A DNA stretch of 64,000 nucleotides from contig NZ_NMQW01000015.1 of assembly GCF_002234615.1 (NCBI RefSeq), positions 1-64,000 on the forward strand. Direction: 5' to 3'. Numbering within the stretch: position 1 is the stretch's first letter; each line of letters starts with the position of its first letter. Positions 53,554-63,140 of this stretch are shown one piece after another. The position numbers and the translations under genes are program-made. The notes under the pieces were generated by a model. That model did not search any database and was not told the DNA's origin. It saw only the letters and a program-made list of their open reading frames with translations. The DNA comes from Paenibacillus rigui (GTDB lineage Bacteria; Bacillota; Bacilli; Paenibacillales; NBRC-103111).

Positions 53554-54122
53554 TTACATGGATAACACAATTACCCCTATGGCAAATCATTCGGGTGCTG
53601 GGCTTGATTTCCTTTGTTTTGCTGACGGCAGGCATCGGGCTTGGCATCAGCTATGGCTTCCCTTTTTGGAACGGTCAGGTCAAGGCAAAGCTGTACAAAA
53701 TCCATACCCTGTCTACCAACACCGGGATGGCTCTCGGTCTGCTGCACGGGATGATCACGGTGATCGATACGTATACCCCTTTTAGCTGGAGTGGCGTATT
53801 CATTCCTTTCACGGCGGCTCGCTCCCCTGTGCTGAACGGTTTGGGGACCCTGTCCGTATACGGGATGCTTCTTGTTATATTCACGTCGGATATCCGCAAT
53901 AAAATCAAGAAAAAGCTGTGGTTTCTCATTCACCTTCTCTCTTATCCAATCTTCGTCATGACGTTCATTCATGGCTACTTCCTCGGTACGGATACGCAGT
54001 ATACCGGTATTCGTTGGCTGTATCTGGTATCCGCCCTTGTGGTCGTCGGCCTAAGCCTGGTGCGGTTTATGATTACATCCGGGGGGCCAGCAAGGACAGC
54101 GGGGAAACCGGTAAGCCGGTGA
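53550..54122 (+). CDS. Ferric-reductase-like transmembrane protein
   Basis: A 190-residue membrane protein with five or six helices. Histidines suited to bind two hemes are in helix pairs (KIHTLSTNTGMALGLLHGM and LIHLLSYPIFVMTFIHGY), as in the YedZ/MsrQ/FRE-type ferric reductase domain; no flavin or NAD(P)H domain is fused to it. Start ATG 53550 overlaps the apbE stop as ATGA and has GGAGG 9 nt upstream; an ATG two codons earlier would be too close to that site. ApbE next to such domains is a known theme of extracytoplasmic electron transfer; the partner flavoprotein is missing here. Confidence 0.82.
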   Translation: MITWITQLPLWQIIRVLGLISFVLLTAGIGLGISYGFPFWNGQVKAKLYKIHTLSTNTGMALGLLHGMITVIDTYTPFSWSGVFIPFTAARSPVLNGLGTLSVYGMLLVIFTSDIRNKIKKKLWFLIHLLSYPIFVMTFIHGYFLGTDTQYTGIRWLYLVSALVVVGLSLVRFMITSGGPARTAGKPVSR

Positions 54123-54207
54123 AAAGCTGAAATATCCTGCCTCTTGATCGCATCCAATAGAAGGTTGTGAGTAAATACGCCTCTATAAGATAAGTTACCT
54201 TATAAGC

Positions 54208-54277
54208 AAAAAAAGCCCGGTACCGTCGGTGCAGAAGCTGTCAGCTTCAATGCACTTGGTGTACCGGGTTTTGTTTT
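54208..54277. terminator. Bidirectional terminator between the redox operon and argH
   Basis: A long nested hairpin: outer CCCGGTAC / GTACCGGG, inner TGCA and AGCT pairs, with A/T runs on both sides. It separates the convergent redox operon and argH. Confidence 0.88.
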
Positions 54278-54304
54278 TACGGGGAGCTGCGCTGCCCATG
54301 CCCG

Positions 54305-55720
54305 TTATTTGCTTTTGTTATAAAATTGCTCGAACCACTCGTTCGTTTTGCCTGCAACAGCTTCCGCACGCGTGATGGCCTCGCTCACCTGATTGCTCGC
54401 CGTACCGCCGTATACGTTACGGGCGTTCACCACTTGCTCCGGCTGCAGCACTTTGTAAATGTCCTGCTCGAACAGCTTGGAGAACTGGTGGAATTCTTCC
54501 AGCTTCAGATCCAGCAGGAACTTTTGATTCTGAATACAATACAGAACCGTTTTCCCGATGACTTCATGCGCCTGACGGAACGGCAAGCCTTTGTTCACCA
54601 AGTAGTCTGCGATATCTGTAGCATTGGAGAAGTCCTGATTCACCGCTTGACGCATTTGCTCCTTGTTCACCTTCATGGTGCTCACCATCGGAGCGAACAA
54701 TTGCAGTGCGCCCTGCAGCGTTTTCACTGTATCGAACATGCCTTCCTTGTCTTCCTGCATGTCCTTGTTGTAAGCCAACGGCAGCGATTTCAGCACGGTC
54801 AGCAGGCCGAACAAATTGCCGTATACCCGCCCGGTTTTTCCGCGTACGAGCTCGGGAACATCCGGGTTTTTCTTTTGCGGCATGATGCTGCTGCCTGTAC
54901 AGAACGCATCATCCAGCTCGATAAAACGGAACTCGGTGCTGGACCACAGAATCATTTCCTCGGAGAAACGGGATAAATGCATCATGATCATCGAAGCGTT
55001 GGACAAAAACTCGATAATAAAGTCGCGGTCGCTCACCGCATCCAGCGAGTTCTCGTACACGCCGTCGAAGCCCAGCTGCTGCGCCACGAAATGACGGTCG
55101 ATCGGGAACGTCGTTCCGGCCAAAGCACCCGCTCCTAACGGCAGCACGTTGATCCGCTTGTAGCTGTCTTGCAGACGCTCGATATCGCGTTGGAACATCG
55201 AGACATACGCCATCAGATGATGGGCGAACAATATCGGCTGTGCCCGCTGCAAATGCGTGTAGCCCGGCACGATCGTGTCGATGTTGTTTTTCGCTTGCTC
55301 CAGGAGCGCTTCCTGCAGCTTGTTCAGCAAGCCTACGAATTCCACAACGCGCTTGCGCAGGTACAAATGCATGTCCGTCGCAACTTGGTCATTACGGCTG
55401 CGTCCTGTATGCAGCTTGCCCCCGACCGGTCCGACCTCGTCGATCAGCGCTTTCTCGATGTTCATATGAATATCTTCATCGCTGACGGAGAACTCCATTT
55501 CGCCGCGGCGAATAACATGCTGCACCTTCAGAAGGCCGTCTTTGATTTTCTCGACGTCATCCAAGGGAAGAATACCGCATTTGCCCAGCATGGTGACATG
55601 CGCCAGGCTGCCTTGAATATCCTCTTCGGCCAGCTCTTTATCGAACAGGATGGAAGCCGTATACTCTTCCACCAACTGATCCGTTTTCTTCGTAAATCGT
55701 CCACCCCAAAGCTTTGACAA
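54305..55720 (-). CDS. argH: Argininosuccinate lyase
   Basis: Last enzyme of arginine synthesis: splits argininosuccinate into arginine and fumarate. The 471-residue protein has the fumarase/aspartase superfamily signature [11 protein letters not shown] (about residue 280) and the [14 protein letters not shown] motif (about 110). Start TTG 55720 with GGAGG 8 nt upstream. It is separated from argG by 558 bp containing a long RNA hairpin, unlike the otherwise tight arg cluster. It ends at the shared terminator. Confidence 0.97.
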   Translation of the reverse strand: MSKLWGGRFTKKTDQLVEEYTASILFDKELAEEDIQGSLAHVTMLGKCGILPLDDVEKIKDGLLKVQHVIRRGEMEFSVSDEDIHMNIEKALIDEVGPVGGKLHTGRSRNDQVATDMHLYLRKRVVEFVGLLNKLQEALLEQAKNNIDTIVPGYTHLQRAQPILFAHHLMAYVSMFQRDIERLQDSYKRINVLPLGAGALAGTTFPIDRHFVAQQLGFDGVYENSLDAVSDRDFIIEFLSNASMIMMHLSRFSEEMILWSSTEFRFIELDDAFCTGSSIMPQKKNPDVPELVRGKTGRVYGNLFGLLTVLKSLPLAYNKDMQEDKEGMFDTVKTLQGALQLFAPMVSTMKVNKEQMRQAVNQDFSNATDIADYLVNKGLPFRQAHEVIGKTVLYCIQNQKFLLDLKLEEFHQFSKLFEQDIYKVLQPEQVVNARNVYGGTASNQVSEAITRAEAVAGKTNEWFEQFYNKSK

Positions 55721-55783
55721 CGTAATTGCCTCCTTATTGTGGCTTGTGAGTCTTCAAGTGCAATTTGAAAAAGAAGCCCTCCG

Positions 55784-55900
55784 GGATGGTATATCCTCTC
55801 CGACCGTTGTTGTCCATGTGAAAATTATTGATCCGCTTTTCAGCGTGCTTTTCCCATGGACAAAGGCGGTCGCTTCACTCCTCCAGAGAATACACCATCC
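55784..55900 (-). ncRNA. Long structured RNA element in the argH leader
   Basis: The minus-strand RNA has 16-nt arms (55885-55900 and 55784-55799) that pair fully when two G-U pairs are allowed, then inner pairs ACCG/CGGT and TTGTCCATG/CATGGACAA around an A-rich centre. The whole is a hairpin of 117 nt ending about 64 nt before argH. The G-U pairs make sense only for minus-strand RNA. No T-box (GGGTGGNACCGCG) or known riboswitch core was found. It may be a cis-regulatory leader or a small mobile palindrome. Confidence 0.45.
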
Positions 55901-56160
55901 CTTCGGCTTGTTTCGAGAAACATTGCATACTCACAAGCTTTGTACTCTAGAAAAACAGTGGCGTCCAGCTATCTGCCGCCATATGGCAACCCGCATCGAC
56001 CGAATGAAAGCACCCGAGTCAGTCGCGGGCCATAGCCCAATACTGCCTTCGCCTTTACGCTCATCACTCGTATATCCATATCACATATCGCCCCGAACAG
56101 CATTAGACATCCTATGCGCCAGGTGTGATCCTGCACCCAAAACAAAGGGGAAAACATAGC

Positions 56161-56216
56161 AAAAGCGATGCAAGCTTCCCCAAGTGTCCAGAGGACACTG
56201 CAGGAAGCCCGCTTCG
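56161..56216 (-). other. Stem-loop downstream of argG
   Basis: On the minus strand GCTTCC and GTGTCC arms pair with GGACAC and GGAAGC, with an outer AGCG/CGCT pair and a TTTT just after. It may terminate part of the arg transcripts or protect their 3' ends. The rest of 55901-56160 shows no gene that I can support. Confidence 0.4.
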
Positions 56217-56278
56217 CTATGGGCAGGCCGGACTTAGCCGCTTCATTTCTCCCTATGCCGCGGCCCCTAAGCCGTTCA

Positions 56279-57514
56279 TTACTTCTTGCTTTGCTCTACG
56301 CCGGAAGAAACCTTCAAGCGCAGCGCGTTCAGACGGATAAAACCGGCCGCGTCGCCTTGGTTGTACGCCTGGGTAGGGTCCGCTTCCATCGTCGCGATGT
56401 CAGGGTTGTACAAGCTCACAGGGCTTTGTACGCCGGCGCCGATGACGTTGCCTTTGTACAGCTTCAGACGTACGGTACCAGTTACGTTCTTTTGGCTCTC
56501 ATCTACCAGCGCTTGCAGAGCAAGACGCTCCGGCGCGAACCAGAAACCGTTGTACACCAGCGTAGCGTAACGGGAAATCAGAGAGTCGCGCAGGCTCATA
56601 ACCTCACGGTCCATCGTGAGGGACTCCATTTTGCGGTGAGCGGTGAACAGGATCGTACCGCCCGGTGTTTCATACACACCGCGGCTCTTCATGCCGACAA
56701 AACGGTTCTCAACCATGTCGACACGGCCGATACCATGCTTGCCGCCAAGCTCGTTCAGGCGTTCCATGACAGTGAGCGGATCCATTTTGTCGCCGTTGAG
56801 GCCAACGCAGTTTCCTTTTTCGAAATTCAATTCCACGTATTCCGCTTGATCCGGAGCATCCTCCGGGTCTACGCTCAAGACGAACATATCTTTGTTCGAC
56901 GTTGCGCTGGGATCAAACCAAGGATCTTCCAGCATACCGCTCTCAAAGCTGATGTGCAGCAGGTTGCGGTCGGTGGAGTAAGGCTTCGCAGCGGATGCCG
57001 TTACCGGAATGCCATGCTTCTCGGCGTAAGCGATCATTTCCGCACGACCCGGGAACGTTTCACGGAACTCTTCCAAGCGCCAAGGTGCGATCACTTCCAG
57101 CTCAGGTGCCAAAGCGGCCGCCGTCAGCTCGAAGCGCACTTGGTCGTTGCCTTTGCCTGTAGCGCCGTGGGCGATTGCCGTTGCGCCTTCCTTGCGCGCG
57201 ATTTCTACCATGCGCTTCGCGATCAAAGGACGGGCAATGCTCGTGCCGAGCAAATATTGTCCTTCATACAAAGCTCCCGCCTGGAACATCGGGAAGATGA
57301 AATCCTTTGCGAATTCCTCGCGAAGGTCGTCGATATAAATTTTCGATGCGCCGGTGGCCAGAGCTTTCGCTTCCAAACCGTCAAGCTCGTCCTTTTGCCC
57401 GATATCGGCAGTGAACGCGATAATTTCCGCATCATACGTTTCTTTCAGCCATTTCAAAATAATCGACGTATCCAAGCCGCCGGAGTATGCCAATACAATT
57501 TTTTGCTTCGCCAT
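56279..57514 (-). CDS. argG: Argininosuccinate synthase
   Basis: Joins citrulline and aspartate with ATP to argininosuccinate. The 411-residue protein opens with the N-type ATP pyrophosphatase P-loop [10 protein letters not shown] (residues 9-18) and has the [13 protein letters not shown] segment (about 120-132). It is the sixth gene of the arg row, 28 bp after argF. ATG 57514 with GGAGC upstream. Confidence 0.97.
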   Translation of the reverse strand: MAKQKIVLAYSGGLDTSIILKWLKETYDAEIIAFTADIGQKDELDGLEAKALATGASKIYIDDLREEFAKDFIFPMFQAGALYEGQYLLGTSIARPLIAKRMVEIARKEGATAIAHGATGKGNDQVRFELTAAALAPELEVIAPWRLEEFRETFPGRAEMIAYAEKHGIPVTASAAKPYSTDRNLLHISFESGMLEDPWFDPSATSNKDMFVLSVDPEDAPDQAEYVELNFEKGNCVGLNGDKMDPLTVMERLNELGGKHGIGRVDMVENRFVGMKSRGVYETPGGTILFTAHRKMESLTMDREVMSLRDSLISRYATLVYNGFWFAPERLALQALVDESQKNVTGTVRLKLYKGNVIGAGVQSPVSLYNPDIATMEADPTQAYNQGDAAGFIRLNALRLKVSSGVEQSKK

Positions 57515-57542
57515 GATTCAAGTTCGCTCCTTAGAAAAAGTT

Positions 57543-58496
57543 CTACATAATTGCAGCCATAATCGCTTTTTGCGCGTGCAGACGATTTTCCGCCTGATCA
57601 AATATAATGGAGTTCGGTCCGTCAATGACCCCTTCACTCACTTCTTCGCCGCGGTGTGCAGGCAAGCAGTGCATGAACAGGTAGTCTTTCTTCGCATAAC
57701 GGGCCAGCTCTTCATTTACCTGGAAGTTCGCGAACGCGATCTCGCGCTCCTTCTGCTCCTCCTCGAAGCCCATGCTCGCCCATACATCCGTGTATACGAC
57801 ATCCGCATCTGCAATAGCTTCCTTCGGATCATTGCCCACATACAGCTTTGCACCGGTTTGGCCCGCTACATCGCGCGTCGAGGCAACAATCCCTGTATTC
57901 GGCTCATAGCCTTGCGGCGAGGCGCAGGCAAAATCAATCCCCAGCTTCGCAGCACCCATCATCAGGGAGTGCACCATATTGTTGCCGTCGCCGATATAAG
58001 CAACCTTCAAGCCGCGCAGGCGTCCTTTGTGCTCCAATACCGTTTGGTAATCGGCCAATGCCTGGCAAGGGTGAGAACGGTCGGTCAAGCCGTTAATGAC
58101 GGGAACCGTAGCTCCGCGTGCCAACTCAATCACTTTGCGGTGAGCGAACGTGCGGATCATGATGCCGTCCAAATAACGGGACATAACTTGCGCCGTATCC
58201 CATACCGGTTCGCCGCGTCCAAGCTGGAGGTCATTCTTGCTCAAAAACAAGGCGTGGCCGCCGAGCTGGTACATCCCGACTTCAAACGATACCCGGGTCC
58301 GTGTCGACGATTTCTCGAAAATCATCCCGAGGGTCTTGCCCTTCAGCGGCTGGTACACTTCGCCCTCTTTTTGTTTTCTTTTCAGCTCGATAGCCAGATC
58401 AATTAAATAGTGAAGCTCTTCCGGCGAAAAATCAGCGATGGAAAGGAAATCCCTTCCCTTTAGGTCAATTGCCATTTGTTGTTCGGTTCCTGCCAA
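57543..58496 (-). CDS. argF: Ornithine carbamoyltransferase
   Basis: Makes citrulline from ornithine and carbamoyl phosphate. About 317 residues with the carbamoyl-phosphate motif SSTRTRVSFE, the HPCQALADYQT loop and the ornithine-site HCLPAHRGEEV near the end. Possible starts are TTG 58496 (AAAGGGG 9-12 nt upstream; used here), a codon further out at 58523, and ATG 58475 in front of AIDLKGRDF. Between it and argD lies a 213-bp GC-rich spacer without signal. No carbamoyl phosphate synthase gene lies in the window. Confidence 0.95.
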   Translation of the reverse strand: MAGTEQQMAIDLKGRDFLSIADFSPEELHYLIDLAIELKRKQKEGEVYQPLKGKTLGMIFEKSSTRTRVSFEVGMYQLGGHALFLSKNDLQLGRGEPVWDTAQVMSRYLDGIMIRTFAHRKVIELARGATVPVINGLTDRSHPCQALADYQTVLEHKGRLRGLKVAYIGDGNNMVHSLMMGAAKLGIDFACASPQGYEPNTGIVASTRDVAGQTGAKLYVGNDPKEAIADADVVYTDVWASMGFEEEQKEREIAFANFQVNEELARYAKKDYLFMHCLPAHRGEEVSEGVIDGPNSIIFDQAENRLHAQKAIMAAIM

Positions 58497-58709
58497 GGAT
58501 CTCGCCCCTTTCGATCTTATCATGTATATCCTAGCCCAGTGGGCAGATTTGCATCTGCTTGCCGGGTTCCTTTTTAAAATTCTGTCAACCCATCGAAGTC
58601 CGCAGCACGGACGGGCGGGGTCTTCTTCCTGATGACTGACGCTGCTTCAGGATGATTCCGCCCGGCCCGGCCCCGCCTCGACCCTTGTTCCGCCGACCGG
58701 CCGGCTCTA

Positions 58710-59900
58710 TTATACTGCTGCAGCCGCTTGCTTGTTCAATACCGAGCTAATAGCGTCCAGACCGCGGTCCACGTCTTCCTTCGCGATCAGCAGGCTTGGC
58801 GCCAGCCGAATCACATTCGGTCCGGCCGATACGACGAGCACGCCCTGCTCCTGCAGACGAGCGATAACGTCAGCCACCGGCTGCGTGCATTCGATACCGA
58901 TGAGCAAGCCCAGCCCGCGCACTTCCTTCACGAGCGGATTGCCCGACAGCTGCTCCGACAGCTTGCTCACGATGTAGCCGCCCAGCTCCTGCGCACGCTC
59001 CGGCAGCTTCTCGGAGAGCAATGTCTCCATCGTCGCAATACCTGCCGCTGTCGACAAGTAGTTGCCTCCGAACGTCGAACCGTGGCTGCCTGCGGAGAAC
59101 GCTTCGCGCAGCTTCTCTTTGCCCAGCATCGCGCCGATCGGCATTCCGCTGCCCAAGCCTTTCGCCAAGGTGAAAATATCCGGCTCGATGCCGTAGTGCT
59201 CGAATGCGAACATTTTGCCCGTACGGCCCATGCCCGTTTGGATTTCATCCACGATCAGCAGCAGGCCATGCTGCTTGCAAAGCTCCGCCACCTTGCTGAC
59301 GAATGCTTGATCCGCACGGTTTACGCCGCCCTCACCTTGCACCATCTCGAGCATGATCGCACACGTTTTAGGTCCGATTACCTTCTCCAACGCCTCCGCA
59401 TCGTTGTAAGGAGCATATACGAAGCCTTCCGGCAGAGGTGCGAAGCCCTCTTTCACTTTATCCTGGCCCGTTGCCGTTAGCGTTGCCAAGGTACGGCCGT
59501 GGAACGACAGGTGGAACGTGATGATCTCGTATTGGTCCTTCTTTCCGAGCACCTTCTGAAAATAACGACGCGCCAGCTTGATGGCGGCTTCGTTCGCTTC
59601 CGCTCCGCTGTTGCAGAAGAACACCGCGTCGCCGCAGCTGTTATCCGTCAGCAGCTTCGCGAGCTTTTCCTGGTTCGGAATGTGAAACAGGTTGCTTGTA
59701 TGCCAGAGCAGATCAACCTGCTCCTTCAAGCGCTCCGATACCTGCTTGGGTGCATGGCCCAGGTTGGTCACGGCCAGACCGCACATGAGGTCCAAATATT
59801 CCTTTCCGTTCTCATCCCACAAGCGGCTACCTTCCCCTTTCACAAATGCCAACGGGTAACGGCCGTAATTCGGAAATAAAGAATTTGCTCCTTCTCCCAT
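58710..59900 (-). CDS. argD: Acetylornithine aminotransferase
   Basis: PLP-dependent class III aminotransferase converting N-acetylglutamate semialdehyde to N-acetylornithine. The 396-residue protein has FFCNSGAEANEAAIKLAR (about 94), the PLP aspartate in LLIVDEIQTGMGRTG and the Schiff-base lysine in TLAKGLGSGMPIGA (about residue 248). Start ATG 59900 with AAAGGAG upstream; 37 bp after argB. Confidence 0.96.
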   Translation of the reverse strand: MGEGANSLFPNYGRYPLAFVKGEGSRLWDENGKEYLDLMCGLAVTNLGHAPKQVSERLKEQVDLLWHTSNLFHIPNQEKLAKLLTDNSCGDAVFFCNSGAEANEAAIKLARRYFQKVLGKKDQYEIITFHLSFHGRTLATLTATGQDKVKEGFAPLPEGFVYAPYNDAEALEKVIGPKTCAIMLEMVQGEGGVNRADQAFVSKVAELCKQHGLLLIVDEIQTGMGRTGKMFAFEHYGIEPDIFTLAKGLGSGMPIGAMLGKEKLREAFSAGSHGSTFGGNYLSTAAGIATMETLLSEKLPERAQELGGYIVSKLSEQLSGNPLVKEVRGLGLLIGIECTQPVADVIARLQEQGVLVVSAGPNVIRLAPSLLIAKEDVDRGLDAISSVLNKQAAAAV

Positions 59901-59937
59901 GTCGATCCACTCCTTTATCAGATGGTTAATTTACAGC

Positions 59938-60729
59938 TTACTTCACAATACGCGTTCCGATTTCGGCGCCTTTGATCACGCGGCTTAATACTTCCGGCTC
60001 AGCGCCGTTCACAATAATAACCTCGCGGACCTTACCTTGAATGCACTGCACCGCAGCCCGAACCTTCGGAATCATGCCCCCGTAGATTTCACCGCTCGCG
60101 ATCATTTCGTCTATCTCTTGCACCGTCACGGTCGGGAGCACCTTTTTCTCGCCGTCCACCGTCTTCATAATGCCCGGAACGTCCGTAACGACGATCATTC
60201 GCTCCACACCGAGGTGCGATGCGACAGCCCCAGCCGCTGTGTCCGCGTTGATGTTGTAGCGCTGACCTCCGTCAGCCCCGAGGCCGATCGGTGCAATGAC
60301 CGGCATATAGCCCATCTTAACCACACCTTGGATCAGCTCGGCATTGACGTGGGAAACATTGCCCACAAGCCCAACCTCATGAGCGTTGGCTACCGGCTCC
60401 GCTTGGATCAGCTTGCCGTCCACGCCCGACAGCCCGAGAGCGCGTGCACCGGACAGCTGAATTTTGCGGACAATCTCCTTGTTGATCTGACCGGCCAGCA
60501 CCATCTCAACGACATCCAGCACCGCTTCATTCGTCTTGCGCAGACCGCCTACGAACTCCGTCTCGATCCCCAGCTTGCCAAGTGTATCGTTGATCGCAGG
60601 GCCGCCTCCGTGAACAATAACCGGAATAATGGCTTCATCCTGAAGTCCTTTTAAATCTTTAAAAAAAGAATCCGGCAGCGCAGCCAGTGTGCTGCCGCCG
60701 CACTTCATTACAAAACACATCGCGCTCAT
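59938..60729 (-). CDS. argB: Acetylglutamate kinase
   Basis: Phosphorylates N-acetylglutamate, usually the step inhibited by arginine. The 263-residue amino acid kinase has MKCGGSTL at the start, PVIVHGGGPAIN (about 36), FVGGLRKTNEAVLDVVEMVL and GGMIPKVRAA. The N-terminus is short, without the helix that arginine-sensitive hexameric forms carry, so it may be arginine-insensitive; that is an inference. ATG 60729 with AAGGGG upstream; it follows argJ by 46 bp. Confidence 0.96.
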   Translation of the reverse strand: MSAMCFVMKCGGSTLAALPDSFFKDLKGLQDEAIIPVIVHGGGPAINDTLGKLGIETEFVGGLRKTNEAVLDVVEMVLAGQINKEIVRKIQLSGARALGLSGVDGKLIQAEPVANAHEVGLVGNVSHVNAELIQGVVKMGYMPVIAPIGLGADGGQRYNINADTAAGAVASHLGVERMIVVTDVPGIMKTVDGEKKVLPTVTVQEIDEMIASGEIYGGMIPKVRAAVQCIQGKVREVIIVNGAEPEVLSRVIKGAEIGTRIVK

Positions 60730-60775
60730 GTTCCGTTCCCCTTACATATAGATTAGATCCTCTCGAACCCATGTA

Positions 60776-62002
60776 TTATGTCCGATATGCGGCATTAATC
60801 CTTACGTAATCATACGTCAGGTCGCAGCCCCAAGCCGTTGCTGTCACATCTCCCATATGCAGGTCAACATAAATTTGGACCAGCTCGGTTTTCAAATAAG
60901 CCTCGGCCCGGTCTTCATCGAACTTTACAGGTCTGGATTGCTCCAGCACCGTAATGTCGCCAAGACGGATATCGACGGTTTCCGTGTTCACCGGATATCC
61001 TGCACGCCCTACCGCTGCAATGATGCGGCCCCAGTTCGCGTCTGCACCGAAGCAGGCGGATTTCACCAGGCTGGAGCCGATGACCGTCTTTGCAATCGCG
61101 CGTGCCGCTTCTTGCGACTCCGCTCCCGCTACGTTCACTTCAATCAGCTTCGTTGCGCCTTCGCCGTCTCTCGCAATCGCTTTGGCCAAGTACTCGCCGA
61201 CATAGCGGAAGCCCGCTTCGAATGCCGCCCAATCCGGGTGATCCGGTGTCAATGGCTCATGCTCAGCCTTACCGCTTGCCATCACGACTACCATATCGTT
61301 TGTGCTTGTATCTCCATCCACTGTAATCATGTTGAACGTGGAATCCGTTACAGCGCTGAGCAGCTTCTGCAGCTGGGCGCTCTCGATATTCGCATCCGTC
61401 GTCATGAAGCCCAGCATCGTCGCCATATTCGGATGAATCATGCCCGAGCCTTTGGCTGCGCCGGCGATATGTACCTTCTTACCGCCGACCGTCACACTCA
61501 CACAAGTCATCTTCTGAACAAGATCCGTAGTCAGAATCGCCTGGCAAAAGTCCTCGCCGCCGTCCAGCTTCACCTGCGCCGGCAGCTTCTCGATGCCTCC
61601 CAGCACCTTCGGCATCGGCAGCAGCTCGCCGATCACGCCTGTCGACGTCACGCCGACATGATGCTCGGCTGCGCCGAACGCCTTCGCAGCAGCCAAACGC
61701 ATGGCATACGCATCGTCCTCGCCTTGCTGTCCGGTACATGCATTCGCGTTGCCGCTGTTAACCAGCATAACCTGCAGCTTGCCGTCCACGGCAATGCTTT
61801 TCTGCGTCACGCGAAGCGGTGCCGCTTGAAAGGCATTCAGCGTGTACACGCCCGCTGCCTCCGCAGGCACGTCGCATACGATGACGCCCAGATCGTAGCG
61901 CTCCGTTTTTTTCAATCCGCAATGCAGTCCTCCTGCACGAAAACCTTGAGGCGTAGTAATCGTACCGTCGGGCACGACTGTAAATGCTTTGCTCACCGTC
62001 AT
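60776..62002 (-). CDS. argJ: Glutamate N-acetyltransferase / amino-acid acetyltransferase (bifunctional ArgJ)
   Basis: Recycles the acetyl group from N-acetylornithine to glutamate; in many Bacillota also acetylates glutamate from acetyl-CoA. The 408-residue precursor has the self-cleavage site before the nucleophilic threonine in MIHPNMATMLGF (about residue 186). No argA gene is present in the cluster, which agrees with a bifunctional enzyme. Start ATG 62002 has GGTGAGGAG just before it; two upstream in-frame codons at 62020 and 62017 are less likely. 27 bp after argC. Confidence 0.95.
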   Translation of the reverse strand: MTVSKAFTVVPDGTITTPQGFRAGGLHCGLKKTERYDLGVIVCDVPAEAAGVYTLNAFQAAPLRVTQKSIAVDGKLQVMLVNSGNANACTGQQGEDDAYAMRLAAAKAFGAAEHHVGVTSTGVIGELLPMPKVLGGIEKLPAQVKLDGGEDFCQAILTTDLVQKMTCVSVTVGGKKVHIAGAAKGSGMIHPNMATMLGFMTTDANIESAQLQKLLSAVTDSTFNMITVDGDTSTNDMVVVMASGKAEHEPLTPDHPDWAAFEAGFRYVGEYLAKAIARDGEGATKLIEVNVAGAESQEAARAIAKTVIGSSLVKSACFGADANWGRIIAAVGRAGYPVNTETVDIRLGDITVLEQSRPVKFDEDRAEAYLKTELVQIYVDLHMGDVTATAWGCDLTYDYVRINAAYRT

Positions 62003-62029
62003 CTTCTCCTCACCCATCAAGCTGCTTAA

Positions 62030-63079
62030 TTAAGGATATACCGGGCTGAATGTCAATCCGGTCGTTTCTTCCCAGCCCATCATTAAATTCAAGTTTTGGA
62101 TCGCTTGGCCCGCTGCTCCTTTGACCATGTTGTCGATCACCGAAATGACCGTCAACCGACCCGTGCGTGCATCCAGCGAGAAGCCGATATCACAATAATT
62201 TGAACCCCAAACATGCTTCGTTGCAGGCCAATTGCCTTGAGGCCGAATTCGGACAAAACGGCGCCCTTCATAATACTGCTTATACAGCTCGATGATTTCT
62301 TCTTCCGTATGCTTCTCTTTCAGATTAACATACATGGTGGACAAAATCCCGCGCGTCATCGGCACCAAATGCGTCGTAAACGTGACAACCACATCTTCAC
62401 CGGCCACACGTCCGAGCACCTGCTCGATTTCAGGTGTATGCTGATGTTTGTTCACTTTATAAGCAAGGAAATTTTCATTGATTTCCGAATAATGACTTGT
62501 TAAACTGAGTCCGCGCCCTGCACCGGATACACCGGATTTGGAATCGATAATAATCGAAGATAAGTCCGCCCAGCCTGCTTTGACTAACGGGATCAATCCA
62601 AGCAAGGTAGCCGTAGGAAAACAGCCCGGATTCGAAATAAATTCCGCATCCTTCACTTCATCTGCAAATACCTCAGACAAGCCGTAAACAGCCTTTTCAA
62701 CATATGCCGGGTCTGCCGGCTTGTGCTTATACCATTGCTCGTAAACTTCGCCGGAATTCAATCGGAAGTCTCCCGATAAATCAACCACCTTGAGCCCGGC
62801 ATCAATCAGCTGCGGAGCCAGCGTGGAAGCTACGCCATGGGGCGTCGCCAAGAAGACGACATCCGCTTTTTGCTTCATTTGCTCCACATCAATACCGTCC
62901 AGCGCATCCACCATAATCTGGTTCAAATGCGGAAAGCCTTCCGCAATCGGCGCACCGGCACTGGAAGAAGAAATGACGGAAGTAATTTCGACGTTAGGAT
63001 GGGCCAGCAGCAGACGAATCAATTCAACCCCGCCGTATCCCGTTGACCCGATAATGGCCGCTCTTAATTTGTTAGACAT
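62030..63079 (-). CDS. argC: N-acetyl-gamma-glutamyl-phosphate reductase
   Basis: NADPH-dependent reductase of arginine synthesis, first gene of the arg row. The 349-residue protein has the nucleotide-binding GSTGYGGVELIRLL near the start, the catalytic cysteine in ISNPGCFPTAT (about 148) and the HTPEIEQVLG segment. Start ATG 63079 with GGAGGG 9 nt upstream; the frame stays open upstream through the promoter but has no ribosome site. The promoter and two ARG boxes lie 25-61 bp upstream. Confidence 0.96.
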   Translation of the reverse strand: MSNKLRAAIIGSTGYGGVELIRLLLAHPNVEITSVISSSSAGAPIAEGFPHLNQIMVDALDGIDVEQMKQKADVVFLATPHGVASTLAPQLIDAGLKVVDLSGDFRLNSGEVYEQWYKHKPADPAYVEKAVYGLSEVFADEVKDAEFISNPGCFPTATLLGLIPLVKAGWADLSSIIIDSKSGVSGAGRGLSLTSHYSEINENFLAYKVNKHQHTPEIEQVLGRVAGEDVVVTFTTHLVPMTRGILSTMYVNLKEKHTEEEIIELYKQYYEGRRFVRIRPQGNWPATKHVWGSNYCDIGFSLDARTGRLTVISVIDNMVKGAAGQAIQNLNLMMGWEETTGLTFSPVYP

Positions 63080-63102
63080 AACCGTTCCCTCCACATGCAA
63101 AC

Positions 63103-63140
63103 TATGTATTATTATACATTTATAAGTATAATAATTCAAT
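63103..63140 (-). promoter_or_regulatory. arg operon promoter covered by two ARG boxes
   Basis: Promoter: TTGAAT (63134-63139), 17 bp, TATAAT (63111-63116) on the minus strand. TATGTATTATTATACATT (63103-63120) fits the ArgR/AhrC consensus TNTGNATWWWWATNCANA at 11 of 12 fixed positions counted on the minus strand, and a second box at 63123-63140 fits about 10. The boxes are centred 20 bp apart and cover the -10 and the -35/spacer, so arginine-bound ArgR would block polymerase. From 63141 to 63410 I see nothing else. Confidence 0.85.

Noticed and set aside
55969-56157. 62-codon minus-strand frame between argG and argH.
   Set aside because: No ribosome binding site before its ATG, odd composition (many Cys, Trp, Arg) and no recognisable motif.
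55721-56278. Possible T-box leader in front of argH.
   Set aside because: The conserved T-box antiterminator sequence and a transcription terminator are missing; only the 117-nt hairpin is seen.
60857-62029. 390-codon plus-strand frame opposite argJ, and a 460-codon one opposite argG.
   Set aside because: ArgJ and ArgG motifs are intact on the minus strand; no start site or domain supports the antisense frames.
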